Shown here in pieces: positions 9,545 to 19,300 of a stretch of 64,000 bases of DNA. Below the pieces are notes generated by a model, which saw only the letters and a program-made list of their open reading frames with translations, had not been told where the DNA came from and made no database searches. This DNA is from Roseococcus microcysteis (GTDB lineage: Bacteria > Pseudomonadota > Alphaproteobacteria > Acetobacterales > Acetobacteraceae), in assembly GCF_014764365.1 (NCBI RefSeq), contig NZ_CP061718.1, forward strand, positions 3,302,501-3,366,500. The letters are read 5' to 3'. Positions within the stretch are counted from its first letter, which is position 1, and each line of letters opens with the position of its first letter. The translations under genes and the position numbers were made by a program.

Positions 9545-10147
9545 TCAGGCCACGCCGCGGCGGAACAGCACGATGAGGTTGTTGGCCGGCATCTCCACCA
9601 CCCGCTCCAGGGCGAAATCGGGCGCGGCGGCGGCGGCCACATCCTCCAGCGCCCGGATTCCCCATTCCGGGTTGCGCGCCCGCAGGTCCGCGTCGAAGGC
9701 GATGTTGCCCGGCGCCGTCTCCACGCCCGCCCGCAGATAGGGGCCATACAGGATCAAGGGCGCCCCTGCCGGCAGCGCCGCCGCCGCGTGGCGCAGCAGC
9801 CCCAGCGCGGCGTTCCAGGGCGCGATATGGATCATGTTGATGCAGAGCACCGCCTGGGCGGGCGGGAAGGGCGCGTCCTCCAGCACATCCAGGCGGAGCG
9901 GCGGCAGCAGGTTGGCCGGGCCTTCCGCCTCCCGCCAGGCCGCGATGGAGGCCAGCGCCTCGGCCGAGGGGTCGGTGGGCTGGAAGCGCAGCGCGGGGTA
10001 GGCGCGGGCCAGATGCAGCGCATGCTCCCCGCTGCCCGAGGCGATCTCCAGCACCAGCCCCGAACCCGGCAGCATGTCCCTGAGCGTGGCGGCGATGGGG
10101 TCCCGGTTGCGCGCCACGGCGGGCGCGAACAGCCGGGCGTCGGTCAC
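9545..10147 (-). CDS. DUF938 SAM-dependent methyltransferase
   Basis: A 200-residue class I methyltransferase-like protein with the SAM-binding loop LEIASGSGEHALHLA near residue 35, an LCINMIHIAPW motif and a PLILYGPY strand, as in the DUF938 family. Substrate unknown. The start is a GTG at 10147 that overlaps the stop of the upstream reductase gene as GTGA, so translation of the two is probably coupled. Confidence 0.85.
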   Translation of the reverse strand: MTDARLFAPAVARNRDPIAATLRDMLPGSGLVLEIASGSGEHALHLARAYPALRFQPTDPSAEALASIAAWREAEGPANLLPPLRLDVLEDAPFPPAQAVLCINMIHIAPWNAALGLLRHAAAALPAGAPLILYGPYLRAGVETAPGNIAFDADLRARNPEWGIRALEDVAAAAAPDFALERVVEMPANNLIVLFRRGVA

Positions 10148-11157
10148 GCCGGCACGCCCTTGCTGGTGGAATATTCGAAGTGCAGCGCCTCGCCCGGAAA
10201 GACGCGGGGGTGGATGGCGTGGGCGGCCATGGCGGCCTCGGAAAAGCCCTGCAGGATGAGCTTCAGCTTGCCCGGATAGGTCGCGATGTCGCCGATGGCG
10301 TGCACGCCCGGAATGTTGGTGGCGCAGGTGGCGGGCTCGACGGTGATGTGGCTGCGCTCCAGCCCCAGCCCCCATTCGGCGATGGGGCCGAGCTCCATGG
10401 AAAGGCCGAAGAAGGCCAGCAGGTGGTCGGCCTCGACGCGCTTCTCCTCGCCCTTCAGCGTGGCCAGCACCACGGCGGAAAGGCGGCTGCCATCGCCCTC
10501 CAGCCCGTGCAGCTGGTAGGGGATGGCCATCTCGATTTCGCCCCGCGCGGCGGCGGCGGTGAGCTGGGCGGCGGTCTCGGGCGCGGCGCGGAACTTGTCG
10601 CGGCGATGGACGACGATGACCTTGGCCGCCACATCCTTCAGCGACAAAGCCCAATCCACCGCGCTGTCGCCGCCGCCCGCGATGACGACGCGCTTGCCGC
10701 GGAATTCCTCGCGCTTCGTGACCATGTAGCGCACGGCGCCCGAGGCCTCGTAGCCCGGCAGATCATTCAGCGGCGGGCGGTTGGGCCCGAAGGCGCCGGC
10801 GCCAGCGGCCAGGATCACGGCCTTGGCGCGCACCACCCGGCCGGCGCTGGTGGTCAGGGTGAAGCCGCCCTCCTCCGGCCGCAGGGCCTCGACGCGCTGG
10901 GCCAGGAGGTAGTTGGGCGAGAAGGGCGCGGCCTGTTCCTCCAGCGCGCGGATCAGCGCGGCGCCATCAATCCGGGGGTGGGCCGGGATGTCGAAGATGG
11001 GCTTCTCGGGATAGAGGGCGGCGCATTGGCCGCCGATCTCCTCCAGCGTGTCGATCACGGTGCAGGACATCTTCAGCATCCCGCACTCGAAGACGGCGAA
11101 GAGCCCCACGGGCCCGGCGCCGATGATGGCCACGTCGGTGGTGATGGTCTCGGTCAT
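10144..11157 (-). CDS. Thioredoxin-reductase-like ferredoxin-NADP reductase
   Basis: The 337-residue flavoprotein has the FAD-binding GAGPVG at residues 13-18 and an NADPH-binding GGGDSAVDWA near residue 160. The CxxC redox pair of true thioredoxin reductases is absent. This matches the type 2 ferredoxin-NADP+ reductases (YumC-like), which pass electrons between NADPH and ferredoxin or flavodoxin in the cytoplasm. It is coupled to the following methyltransferase gene by a GTGA overlap and divergent from tsaE. Confidence 0.92.
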   Translation of the reverse strand: MTETITTDVAIIGAGPVGLFAVFECGMLKMSCTVIDTLEEIGGQCAALYPEKPIFDIPAHPRIDGAALIRALEEQAAPFSPNYLLAQRVEALRPEEGGFTLTTSAGRVVRAKAVILAAGAGAFGPNRPPLNDLPGYEASGAVRYMVTKREEFRGKRVVIAGGGDSAVDWALSLKDVAAKVIVVHRRDKFRAAPETAAQLTAAAARGEIEMAIPYQLHGLEGDGSRLSAVVLATLKGEEKRVEADHLLAFFGLSMELGPIAEWGLGLERSHITVEPATCATNIPGVHAIGDIATYPGKLKLILQGFSEAAMAAHAIHPRVFPGEALHFEYSTSKGVPA

Positions 11158-11222
11158 GGCGCTGGGATGCCCGGCTTCGCGACGCCCGTCCAGTCTGGCG
11201 GAGGGCAGGGCAGGGGGCCAGA

Positions 11223-11662
11223 ATGCGGGGGATGAACTTCACCGTTTCCACCCTGGCCGAGACCGAGGCCCTGGCCGCCCGCCTGGCCGACCTGGCCAGC
11301 CCCGGCGACGTGATCCTGCTGCGCGGCCCGCTGGGGGCGGGCAAGTCGGCCCTGGCCCGCGCCTTCCTGCGCGCCGCGTCCGGCGATCCGGCGCTGGAGG
11401 TGCCCAGCCCCACCTTCACCCTGGTGCAATCCTACCCGCTGCCGGGGGGCGTCGTGGCGCACCATTATGACCTCTATCGGCTGGACGGGCCCGGGGGCTG
11501 ATGGAGCTGGGCTGGGACGAGGCGCGGGAGGGGATCGTGCTGGTGGAATGGCCCGAACGCCTGGGCGCGCTGGCCCCCGACACCGCGCTGGAGGTCACCC
11601 TGGAACCGCTCGACGAGGACGCACGCCGCATCACCCTGGCGGGTTGGGGGGGACGGCTGTGA
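11223..11662 (+). CDS. tsaE: tRNA threonylcarbamoyl-adenosine ATPase TsaE, frameshifted
   Basis: TsaE supports t6A37 synthesis with TsaB, TsaC and TsaD. Walker A (GPLGAGKSALARAFL) and the SPTFTLVQ and HHYDLYRL motifs are intact in the first part. The frame then stops prematurely after LDGPGG at 11501. Adding one G to the run at 11493-11497 restores the typical LMELGWDEA and LVEWPERL continuation to the TGA at 11660, for a normal length of about 146 residues. The start is the ATG at 11223 (11232 possible). It overlaps amgK as GTGA. An essential gene broken this way is most likely a sequencing error. Confidence 0.88.
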
Positions 11663-12594
11663 AGCTTCTGGAAAACCACGGCTTCGCCGCCGCCCGCGCC
11701 GAGACCCTGCCCGGCGATGCCTCCAAGCGCTACACCCGCCTGCATGGCGGCCCGCGCCCTGCCTTGGTGATGCAGACGCCGGAGGCCGGCTACCTCGACG
11801 CCTTCCTGCGCGTGGCCGAGCACCTCCGCGCCATCGGCGTGGCGACGCCCGAGGTGCTGGCGGTGGACCGGCCCGGGCTGACGGCGCTGGTGGAGGATCT
11901 CGGCCCCGCCAGCATGGCGGATGCGCTGGATGCGGGCGCCGACCCGGGCCCCCTCTATGCCGAAGCGGTCGCAAGCCTGGCCCGCGCCGCCGCCGCCCCG
12001 CCCCCGCCCGGCCTGCCGGCCTGGGATGCGGCGGCGATGTCGCGCACGGCGGCGGCCACCTTTCTCGACTGGTGGTGGCCCGCCCGCTTCGGGGCTCCGC
12101 CCGGTGATGCCGTGCGCGCGGGGCTGGACGCCGCCATCCGCGAGATGCTGGCGCCCTTCGCGGCGTCAGGCTTCGTCCACCGCGACTATTTCCCGGCCAA
12201 CCTCATGCCCACCCCGCGCGGCATGGCGCTGATTGACGTGCAGGACGCGGCCCTCGGCCACCCGGCCTATGACCTCGTCTCGCTGGTGGAGGATGCGCGG
12301 CGGGACGTGGCCCCCGCCCTGCGCGAGGCCGCGCTGCGGCAATACCTGGCGGCCCGGCCGGAACTGGACGCCGGCGACTTCGCCGCCGCCATGGCCGCCT
12401 GCGCGGCGCAGCGGCATCTGCGCGTGGCGGCGCTCTGGGTGCGGCTCGACCGGCGGGACGGCAAGCCGCACTACCTCCAGCACGGCCCGCGCTGCTGGGC
12501 GCTGCTGGGCCGGGCGCTCTCCCACCCCGCCACAGCGCCGCTGGCACGCTTCCTGGACGCGCATGTGCCGCCCGCGCTCCGGGGGAATCCGTGA
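11659..12594 (+). CDS. amgK: AmgK-like cell-wall amino sugar kinase
   Basis: The 311-residue aminoglycoside-phosphotransferase-fold kinase starts at a GTG overlapping the tsaE stop. The catalytic loop VHRDYFPANLM and the metal-binding LIDVQDA are visible. In the AmgK family the substrate is MurNAc or GlcNAc, phosphorylated at the anomeric position during peptidoglycan recycling. The next gene, murU, overlaps it and encodes the following step, and the tsaE-amgK-murU order is known from other alphaproteobacteria. This context supports AmgK over a generic phosphotransferase. Confidence 0.87.
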   Translation: MKLLENHGFAAARAETLPGDASKRYTRLHGGPRPALVMQTPEAGYLDAFLRVAEHLRAIGVATPEVLAVDRPGLTALVEDLGPASMADALDAGADPGPLYAEAVASLARAAAAPPPPGLPAWDAAAMSRTAAATFLDWWWPARFGAPPGDAVRAGLDAAIREMLAPFAASGFVHRDYFPANLMPTPRGMALIDVQDAALGHPAYDLVSLVEDARRDVAPALREAALRQYLAARPELDAGDFAAAMAACAAQRHLRVAALWVRLDRRDGKPHYLQHGPRCWALLGRALSHPATAPLARFLDAHVPPALRGNP

Positions 12595-13319
12595 AGCGCG
12601 GGATGGTGCTGGCGGCCGGCCTCGGCACGCGGATGCGGCCCTTGACCGCCACCACGGCCAAGCCGCTGCTGCGGGTGCGGGGGCGCTCCCTGCTCGACCA
12701 CGCGCTGGACCGGCTGGCGGAGGCGGGCGTGGAGCAGGTGGTCGTCAACGCCCATTGGCGGGCCGAGCGGGTGGCCGAGGCGCTCTCCGCCCGCACCGCG
12801 CCGCCCCAAACCCGGCTGCAACTGGAACCGGACCTGCTGGAAACGGGCGGGGGCGTCCGCCGCGCCCTGCCCCTGCTGGGCGAGGCGCCCTTCGCCGTGG
12901 TGAATGGCGATGCCTTCTGGCTGGACGGGCCGCGCCCCGCCTTGCTGCGCCTGCGCGACGCCTTCGACCCGGAGCGCATGGACGCGCTGCTGCTGATGGT
13001 CCGCACCTCCACCATCGAGGGCGAGGTGGGGCGCGGCGATTTCCACATGGACCCCATGGGCCGGCTGCGGCGGCCCGATCCGCACGAACAGGCGCCCTAT
13101 CTGTTCGGCGGCGTGCAAGTCATGGCGCCCGCGCTGGTGGCGCCGGAGCCCCAGGGCCGGTTCAGCCTGAACCGCTGCTTCGACCGGGCGCTGGCGGCGG
13201 GGCGGCTCTACGGGCTGGTGCATGATGGGTGGTGGTTCCACCTCTCCACCCCGCCCGATCTGGCGCGGACCGAACGGCACCTGGCGGCCATGACCGCGCC
13301 TGACGCGTCGGGGCGGTAG
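12591..13319 (+). CDS. murU: N-acetylmuramate 1-phosphate uridylyltransferase
   Basis: The 242-residue nucleotidyltransferase carries the signature AAGLGTRMRPLTATTAKPLL at its N-terminus and VNGDAFWLD as the metal-binding strand. MurU makes UDP-MurNAc from MurNAc-1-phosphate, closing the recycling route that bypasses de novo, fosfomycin-sensitive MurA. The GTG start at 12591 overlaps the amgK stop. Substrate identity is inferred from linkage with amgK. Confidence 0.88.
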   Translation: MKRGMVLAAGLGTRMRPLTATTAKPLLRVRGRSLLDHALDRLAEAGVEQVVVNAHWRAERVAEALSARTAPPQTRLQLEPDLLETGGGVRRALPLLGEAPFAVVNGDAFWLDGPRPALLRLRDAFDPERMDALLLMVRTSTIEGEVGRGDFHMDPMGRLRRPDPHEQAPYLFGGVQVMAPALVAPEPQGRFSLNRCFDRALAAGRLYGLVHDGWWFHLSTPPDLARTERHLAAMTAPDASGR

Positions 13320-13327
13320 AAGGGGGC

Positions 13328-16309
13328 ATGCGCCTCTTCACCATCGCCCCCGGCATGCCCTTCCTGCCCGCGCTGGCGCGCGGCGCCCTGGCCCGGCTGG
13401 GCGTGGGCGAGGAATTGGCCGCCGCCACCATCCTGCTGCCCACGCGCCGCGCGGCCCGGGCACTCCAGGCCGCCTTCCTGCACGAGGCGGATTCGCCCGC
13501 CCTGCTGCTGCCCCGGCTGCGGCCGCTGGCGGGGCTCTCGGTGGAGGATGCGGACGAGCTGGCCCTGCCCGCCCTGCTCGACCTGCCGCCCGCGGTGGAC
13601 CCGCTGCGCCGCCAGGCGGTGCTGGCGGGTTTCGCGGCCAAATGGCCCCCCCGCTTCGGCGGCCCCCCCACGGCCGAGCACGCCTGGGCGCTGGGCGGCG
13701 AACTCGCCAAGCTGCTGGACGAGATCGCGCTGGAGGAGGCGGAGACCCTCCCGGACGACCCCGCCCTGCTGGAACATCGCTGGCTGGAAAAGCTGGACGG
13801 GCTGGCGCCCGAGCATCTGGCGAGCCATTGGCAGATCACGACCACCTTCCTCCGCGCCGCGGTCGTGGAATGGCAGTCCTGGCTGCACGCCCAGGGGCTG
13901 CTGGATGTGGGGGTGCGCCGCGTGATGGCGCTGCGCGCCCAGCGCCGCGCCTGGGAGGAGGCCCCGCCCGAGGGCGCCGTCATCGCCGCCGGCATCGGCA
14001 TGGGCGGCACCATCCCCGCGGCGGCCGACCTGCTGCGGGTGGTGGCGACGCGGCTGCCCCAGGGCTTCGTGGTGCTGACGGGCGAGGATGCCGCCACCGC
14101 CGCCCTGCCCGAATCGGCGCTGCGCGAGGCCCCCACCCACCCCTTCGCCGGGCAGCGCGCGATGCTGGCCCGCATGGGCGCGACCCTGGCCGATGCCACG
14201 CCCTGGGTGGATGGCGAGGCCACGCCGCGCGCGCATCTGCTCGGCACGGCGCTGCTGCCGGCCGGGCATCTGGCGCCCTGGCTGGAACCCGGCCTGCGGC
14301 CGCAGGCGCTGGACGGCGTCACGCGGCTTTCGGCCGGTGATTCCCAGCACGAGGCGACTTCCATCGCGCTCGCCTTGCGGGGTGCCCTGGAAACCCCCGG
14401 CGCGCGGGCGGCGCTGGTGACGCCCGACCGGGATCTGGCGCGGCGCGTGGCGGCGGAATTGCCGCGCCATGGCATCCTGGCCGATGACAGCGCGGGGCAG
14501 CCGCTCTCCGACACGCCGCCCGGTGCCTTTTTGCGCCTCATCGCCAAGCTGGCGGCGGGGGAGATGGGGCCGGTCGCGCTGCTCGCCCTGCTCAAGCACC
14601 CGCTCTGCGCGGCGGGAATGGCGCGGGCGGAATTGCTGGAAGCGGCGCGGCTGCTGGAGGCGAAGGCCCTGCGCGGCCCGGCCCCTGCGCCCGGCTTCGC
14701 GGGGCTGCGGGCGCTCGCGCTGGCCGAAGCCGCGCCGCTGCTGGACGCGCTGGAAGCCTGCCTGGACGGCTTCACCGCCTTGCCGGAACTGGCCGAACCC
14801 CGCCCCCCCGCCGATCTGCTGGAAGCCCAGCTGCGCGCCGCGGAAGCCCTGGCCACCACGCCCGAATTGCCCGGCGGCCTGCGCCTCTACGCCCAGGCCG
14901 AGGGCGAGGCTTTGGCCCGGCACCTGGCCGCCCTGCCGCCGGCGCTCGCGGAACTGCCGCCCATCGCGCCCGCCGAATGGCCGGGCCTGTTCGAGGCGCT
15001 GCTGGCCGCCGGCACCACCCGCGCGGCCCGCGTGGCGCGCGGCCGCACGGGGGCCGCGCTGCACCCGCAGGTGGAGATTCTGGGCCTGCTGGAAGCGCGG
15101 CTGCTCGATTTCGACCTGGTGGTGCTGGGGGCGCTGGACGAGACCATCTGGCCCCAGGCCGCCGACCCCGGCCCCTGGATGAGCCGCCCCATGCGGCGCG
15201 AATTCGGCCTGCCCTCGCCGGAATTGCGGATCGGCCGCGTCGCGGCGGATTTTTTCCAGTTCGGCGCGGGCTCGCGGCGGGTGGTGCTGTCACGCGCCGC
15301 CCGGCGCGGCGGCAGCCCCACCGTGCCGGCGCGCTGGCTGACGCGGCTCGACACGCTGCTGAAGGGGCAGGGGCTGTCCATGGCCGCCGCCCCCGAGGCG
15401 CATTGGGCGCGTCTGCTGGACTTGCCCGCCCAGGTGCGCCCGCAGGAACGCCCCGCGCCCTGCCCGCCGGCCCGCGCCCGCCCGCACCGCGTCACGGTCA
15501 GTGACGTGCAGATGCTGCTCTCGGACCCCTATGCCTTCCATGCGAAGCATGTGCTGGGGCTCCGCGCCCTGCCGCCGCTGGAGCAGGAGGCGGATGCGGC
15601 CGACTACGGCAACCTCGTCCACACGGCCATGCACCGTTTCCTGGCGCAGCTCGGCGCCTCCTGGCCCGGCGAGGCCATGGCGCGCCAGATGTGGGAGGCG
15701 GCGATGGCCGAGGCCCTTTCCCGCGCCGCGCCCCGCCCCGCCGTCGCCGCCATCTGGGCGCCGCGGCTGGCGCGCATCGGCGCCGAGGTGATCCGGCTGG
15801 AGGCCGAGGCGCGGCCCGTGCTGGCGCGCAGCCTTGCCGAGGTGAAGGGGCGGCTCGAGTTGCGCCGGCCTGGCGGCGTGCTGCGCCTCGATGCCCGCGC
15901 GGACCGGCTGGACCTATTCCAGAACGGGAACCTCCGCCTCGTGGACTACAAGACCGGCACCACCCCTTCCGGCACCGCGGTGGAGCGCGGCGATTTCCCG
16001 CAACTCCCGCTGGAAGCCCTGATCGCGGAGCGCGGCGGCTTCGAGGGGATGGAGGGCGGCCCCGTCACCGCGCTGGAATACTGGCGCCTGACCGGTGCGC
16101 TGGAGCCGAGCGAGGTGACGAAGCTGAAGCTCGACATCGCCGAGGCCATCGAGCGCGCGCATGCCGCGCTGGCGCGCCTCGCGGACCGGTTCCTGTTCGG
16201 CACGGCGCCCTTCGCCGCCCATCCGCACCCGCGCCGCCGCGCCGCGCCGGATTACCGGCATTTGTCGCGCGCCGATGAATGGTCGGCGGGCGAGGGAGGC
16301 GAGGTATGA
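13328..16309 (+). CDS. addB: Double-strand break repair protein AddB
   Basis: The 993-residue alphaproteobacterial AddB is the partner of AddA in the helicase-nuclease that processes double-strand ends for RecA loading. The N-terminus has LLPTRRAARALQAAFL, typical of the family's degenerate helicase part. A RecB-type nuclease domain lies at the C-terminus, with LRLVDYKTGT near residue 875. The stop overlaps the addA start as ATGA. Only eight bases separate it from murU, so it is probably in the same transcript. Confidence 0.94.
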   Translation: MRLFTIAPGMPFLPALARGALARLGVGEELAAATILLPTRRAARALQAAFLHEADSPALLLPRLRPLAGLSVEDADELALPALLDLPPAVDPLRRQAVLAGFAAKWPPRFGGPPTAEHAWALGGELAKLLDEIALEEAETLPDDPALLEHRWLEKLDGLAPEHLASHWQITTTFLRAAVVEWQSWLHAQGLLDVGVRRVMALRAQRRAWEEAPPEGAVIAAGIGMGGTIPAAADLLRVVATRLPQGFVVLTGEDAATAALPESALREAPTHPFAGQRAMLARMGATLADATPWVDGEATPRAHLLGTALLPAGHLAPWLEPGLRPQALDGVTRLSAGDSQHEATSIALALRGALETPGARAALVTPDRDLARRVAAELPRHGILADDSAGQPLSDTPPGAFLRLIAKLAAGEMGPVALLALLKHPLCAAGMARAELLEAARLLEAKALRGPAPAPGFAGLRALALAEAAPLLDALEACLDGFTALPELAEPRPPADLLEAQLRAAEALATTPELPGGLRLYAQAEGEALARHLAALPPALAELPPIAPAEWPGLFEALLAAGTTRAARVARGRTGAALHPQVEILGLLEARLLDFDLVVLGALDETIWPQAADPGPWMSRPMRREFGLPSPELRIGRVAADFFQFGAGSRRVVLSRAARRGGSPTVPARWLTRLDTLLKGQGLSMAAAPEAHWARLLDLPAQVRPQERPAPCPPARARPHRVTVSDVQMLLSDPYAFHAKHVLGLRALPPLEQEADAADYGNLVHTAMHRFLAQLGASWPGEAMARQMWEAAMAEALSRAAPRPAVAAIWAPRLARIGAEVIRLEAEARPVLARSLAEVKGRLELRRPGGVLRLDARADRLDLFQNGNLRLVDYKTGTTPSGTAVERGDFPQLPLEALIAERGGFEGMEGGPVTALEYWRLTGALEPSEVTKLKLDIAEAIERAHAALARLADRFLFGTAPFAAHPHPRRRAAPDYRHLSRADEWSAGEGGEV

Positions 16310-19300
16310 ACGTCCCTCATGACGCGCGCGCCGAGGCCAATGCGCGGCAGCGCGCGGCGTCGGACCCGATGGCCTCCTGCTTCGTCACGGCCTCGGCCGG
16401 GTCGGGCAAGACCAAGCTGCTGACCGACCGGCTGCTGCGGCTGATGCTGGGCGGGGCGGCGCCCGAACGCTTGTTGTGTCTCACCTTCACCAAGGCGGCG
16501 GCGGCGGAGATGGCCTCGCGCCTCAATGCGCGCCTCGGCGAATGGGCGGTGGCCGATGCGGCGAAGCTGCGCGCCGAACTGACCGACCTGCTGGGCCGCG
16601 CGCCCGCGGGCGATGAGGTGGAACGCGCCCGCGACGCCTTCGCCCGTGTGCTGGAACTGCCCGGCGGCATGCGGATCGCGACCCTGCACGCCTTCGCCCA
16701 ATCCCTGCTGCGCGGCTTCCCGCTGGAGGCGGGCCTCGCCCCCGGCTTCGCCGTGATGGAGGAGATGGACGCCGCCGCCCGCATGGCCGAGGCGCGGGAG
16801 GCGGAACTGCCCGCAAGCCCCGCCACGGGGCACCTCGCGACGCTGGTGGATGCGCGCGGCATGCAGGCCCTGCTGCGCGCCCTGCGCGATGAGGAGGCGG
16901 CGCTGGAGGCGGCCGTCACGGCCTCCGGCGGCAGTCTTTCCGGGCTGCGGAAGCGGCTGGCGGCGCGGCTGGGCCTCGACCCCCATGCCGATGCCGAGGC
17001 GCTGGCCATGGAGGCCGCGACGGGCGGCGATGACGGCGCGCTGTCCCGCGCCGCGGCCGCCCTGCTGCTGAGCGGCAATGGCAATGACGTGACGCGGGGC
17101 GAGGGCATCCGCGGCTTCCTCACCCTCGGCCCCGCCGCGCGGCTGGTGAAGCTGCCGGGCTGGGTGGACATTTTCCTGACGGACAAGGGCACGGTCCGGA
17201 AGAGCCTCGCCACCAAGGGCTGCGGCGCGGCCCAGGCGATGATCCAGGCCGCCCTCACCACCGAGGGCGAGCGGCTGCTGGACATCGAGACGCGCCGCTG
17301 CGCCCTGGCCCTGCTGGACGCCACCATGGCGGCGCTGACGCTGGGGCGCCCCGTACTCGGCCATTTCGCGGCGGCCAAGCGGCGGGTCGGGCGGCTGGAT
17401 TATGACGACCTCATCGCCTCGGCCCGCGCGCTGCTGGACAATCCGGGCGCGGCCTGGGTGCTCTACAAGCTCGATGGCGGGCTCGACCACGTGCTGCTGG
17501 ACGAGGCGCAGGACAGCAACCCGGAGCAGTGGGGCATCGCCGGCGCGCTGACGGCCGAATTCACCACGGGCGAGGGCAGCAACGACGCCCCCCGCACCCT
17601 GTTTGCCGTGGGCGATGTGAAGCAGTCCATCTTCGGCTTCCAGGGCGCGGACGCGACGGGGTTGCCGCGTGCCGCCACGCGCTTCGGGGCGCGGGCAGAG
17701 GCGGCGGGGCAGGAATTCCGGCGGGTGGAGCTGAATGTCTCCTTCCGCTCCGCGCCCCCCGTGCTGGCGCTGGTGGATGCCGTCTTCGCCGATGGCGCGG
17801 CGCGCGCGGGCGTGGTGGGCGAGGGCGAGACGCTGCGCCACAACCCCGACCGCGCGGGCATGGCGGGCTGCGTGGAGATCTGGCCCCTGCTGGCTGCCGG
17901 CGAGGCCGAGGAAGCCCCCGAATGGGAGGTCCCCGAGACCCCCATGGGCGAAACCGGCCCCGATTCCCGCCTGGCCCAGGTGCTGGCCCGGCGCATCCGC
18001 CACATGCTGGACCACGAGCGCCTGCCCGCCCGGCACGAGGGCGACCCCGCGCAGGGCCGGCCCATCCGCGCGGGCGACATCCTGGTGCTGGTCCGCAAGC
18101 GCGACGCCTTCCTGGCGCAGCTCGTCCGCGCGCTGAAGGAGCTGGACGTGCCGGTGGGCGGCGTGGACCGCATGGTGCTGGTGGAACAGCTGGCCGTGCT
18201 GGACGTGCTGGCCACGCTGGACGCCATCCTGCTGCCGGAGGACGACCTGCAACTGGCGGCGGCGCTGAAATCGCCGATCTTCGGGCTGGAGGAGGAGGAT
18301 CTCTTCGCGCTCGCCCATGACCGCAAGGGGTCGCTGCACGCGCGGCTGATGGCGCGGCGGGGCGAGGGCGGGCGCGTGGGGGCCGCGGCCGATCTTTTCG
18401 CGGAGCTTTCCATCCGCGCGGACCACCTGCCGCCGCACGCGCTGATCGCGGAAATCCTCTCCGAGCGCGGCGGGCGGGCCAGGCTGCTGGCGCGCCTCGG
18501 GCCGGACGCCGCCGACCCGCTGGACGAGTTGCTGACGGCCGCCCTGGCCCATGAACGCGCCCACCCGGCCAGCCTCCAGCACTTCCTGCACTGGCTGCGC
18601 CGCGCCGCCACCGAGGTGAAGCGCGAACCCGAGAACAGCGCCGATCGCGTGCGGGTGATGACGGTGCATGGCGCCAAGGGCTTGCAGGCGCCCATCGTCA
18701 TCCTGCCCGACACGGCCTCGGCGCCGCCCAACCGCTCCGGCCTGCGCTGGACGGAGGACGACCTGCCGCTCTGGGCGCCGCGCAGCACGGGCTTCGCCGC
18801 GCCCGTTTGGACCGCCGCGCAGTCGAGCGAGGCCCAGCGCGAGGCGGAGGAGGCCAACCGCCTGCTCTATGTCGCGCTGACGCGCGCCGAGGACCGGCTG
18901 CTGGTCTGCGGCTGGTATCGCAAGAAGAAGGCCCCGGCCTGCTGGCATGACAAGGTGGTGGAGGGCTTCCGTCGCCTGCCCGGCGTGGAGGAGGTGCAAT
19001 TCGACCCCGGCGCCTGGGGCGCGGAGGCTGCGGGCTTCCTGGACAGCCCCATGCTGCGCCTGGAAACGCCGCAGGAGGGCGCGCGCCAGGCGGAACGCCT
19101 CGCCAACACCGCCGCCGATGCGCCCCCCTTGCCCGCCTGGGCGCGCAGCCCCGCGCCGGAGGTGGAGGGCCTGCGCATCGCCACCCCCTCGCACATGGAG
19201 GATGAGGAGGTGGAGGGGGCGGCCGCCCCCCCGCACGCCCCCGGCGACCCGCTGGGCACGCGCTTCCGCCGCGGCAATTTGATCCACGCCTTGCTGCAAT

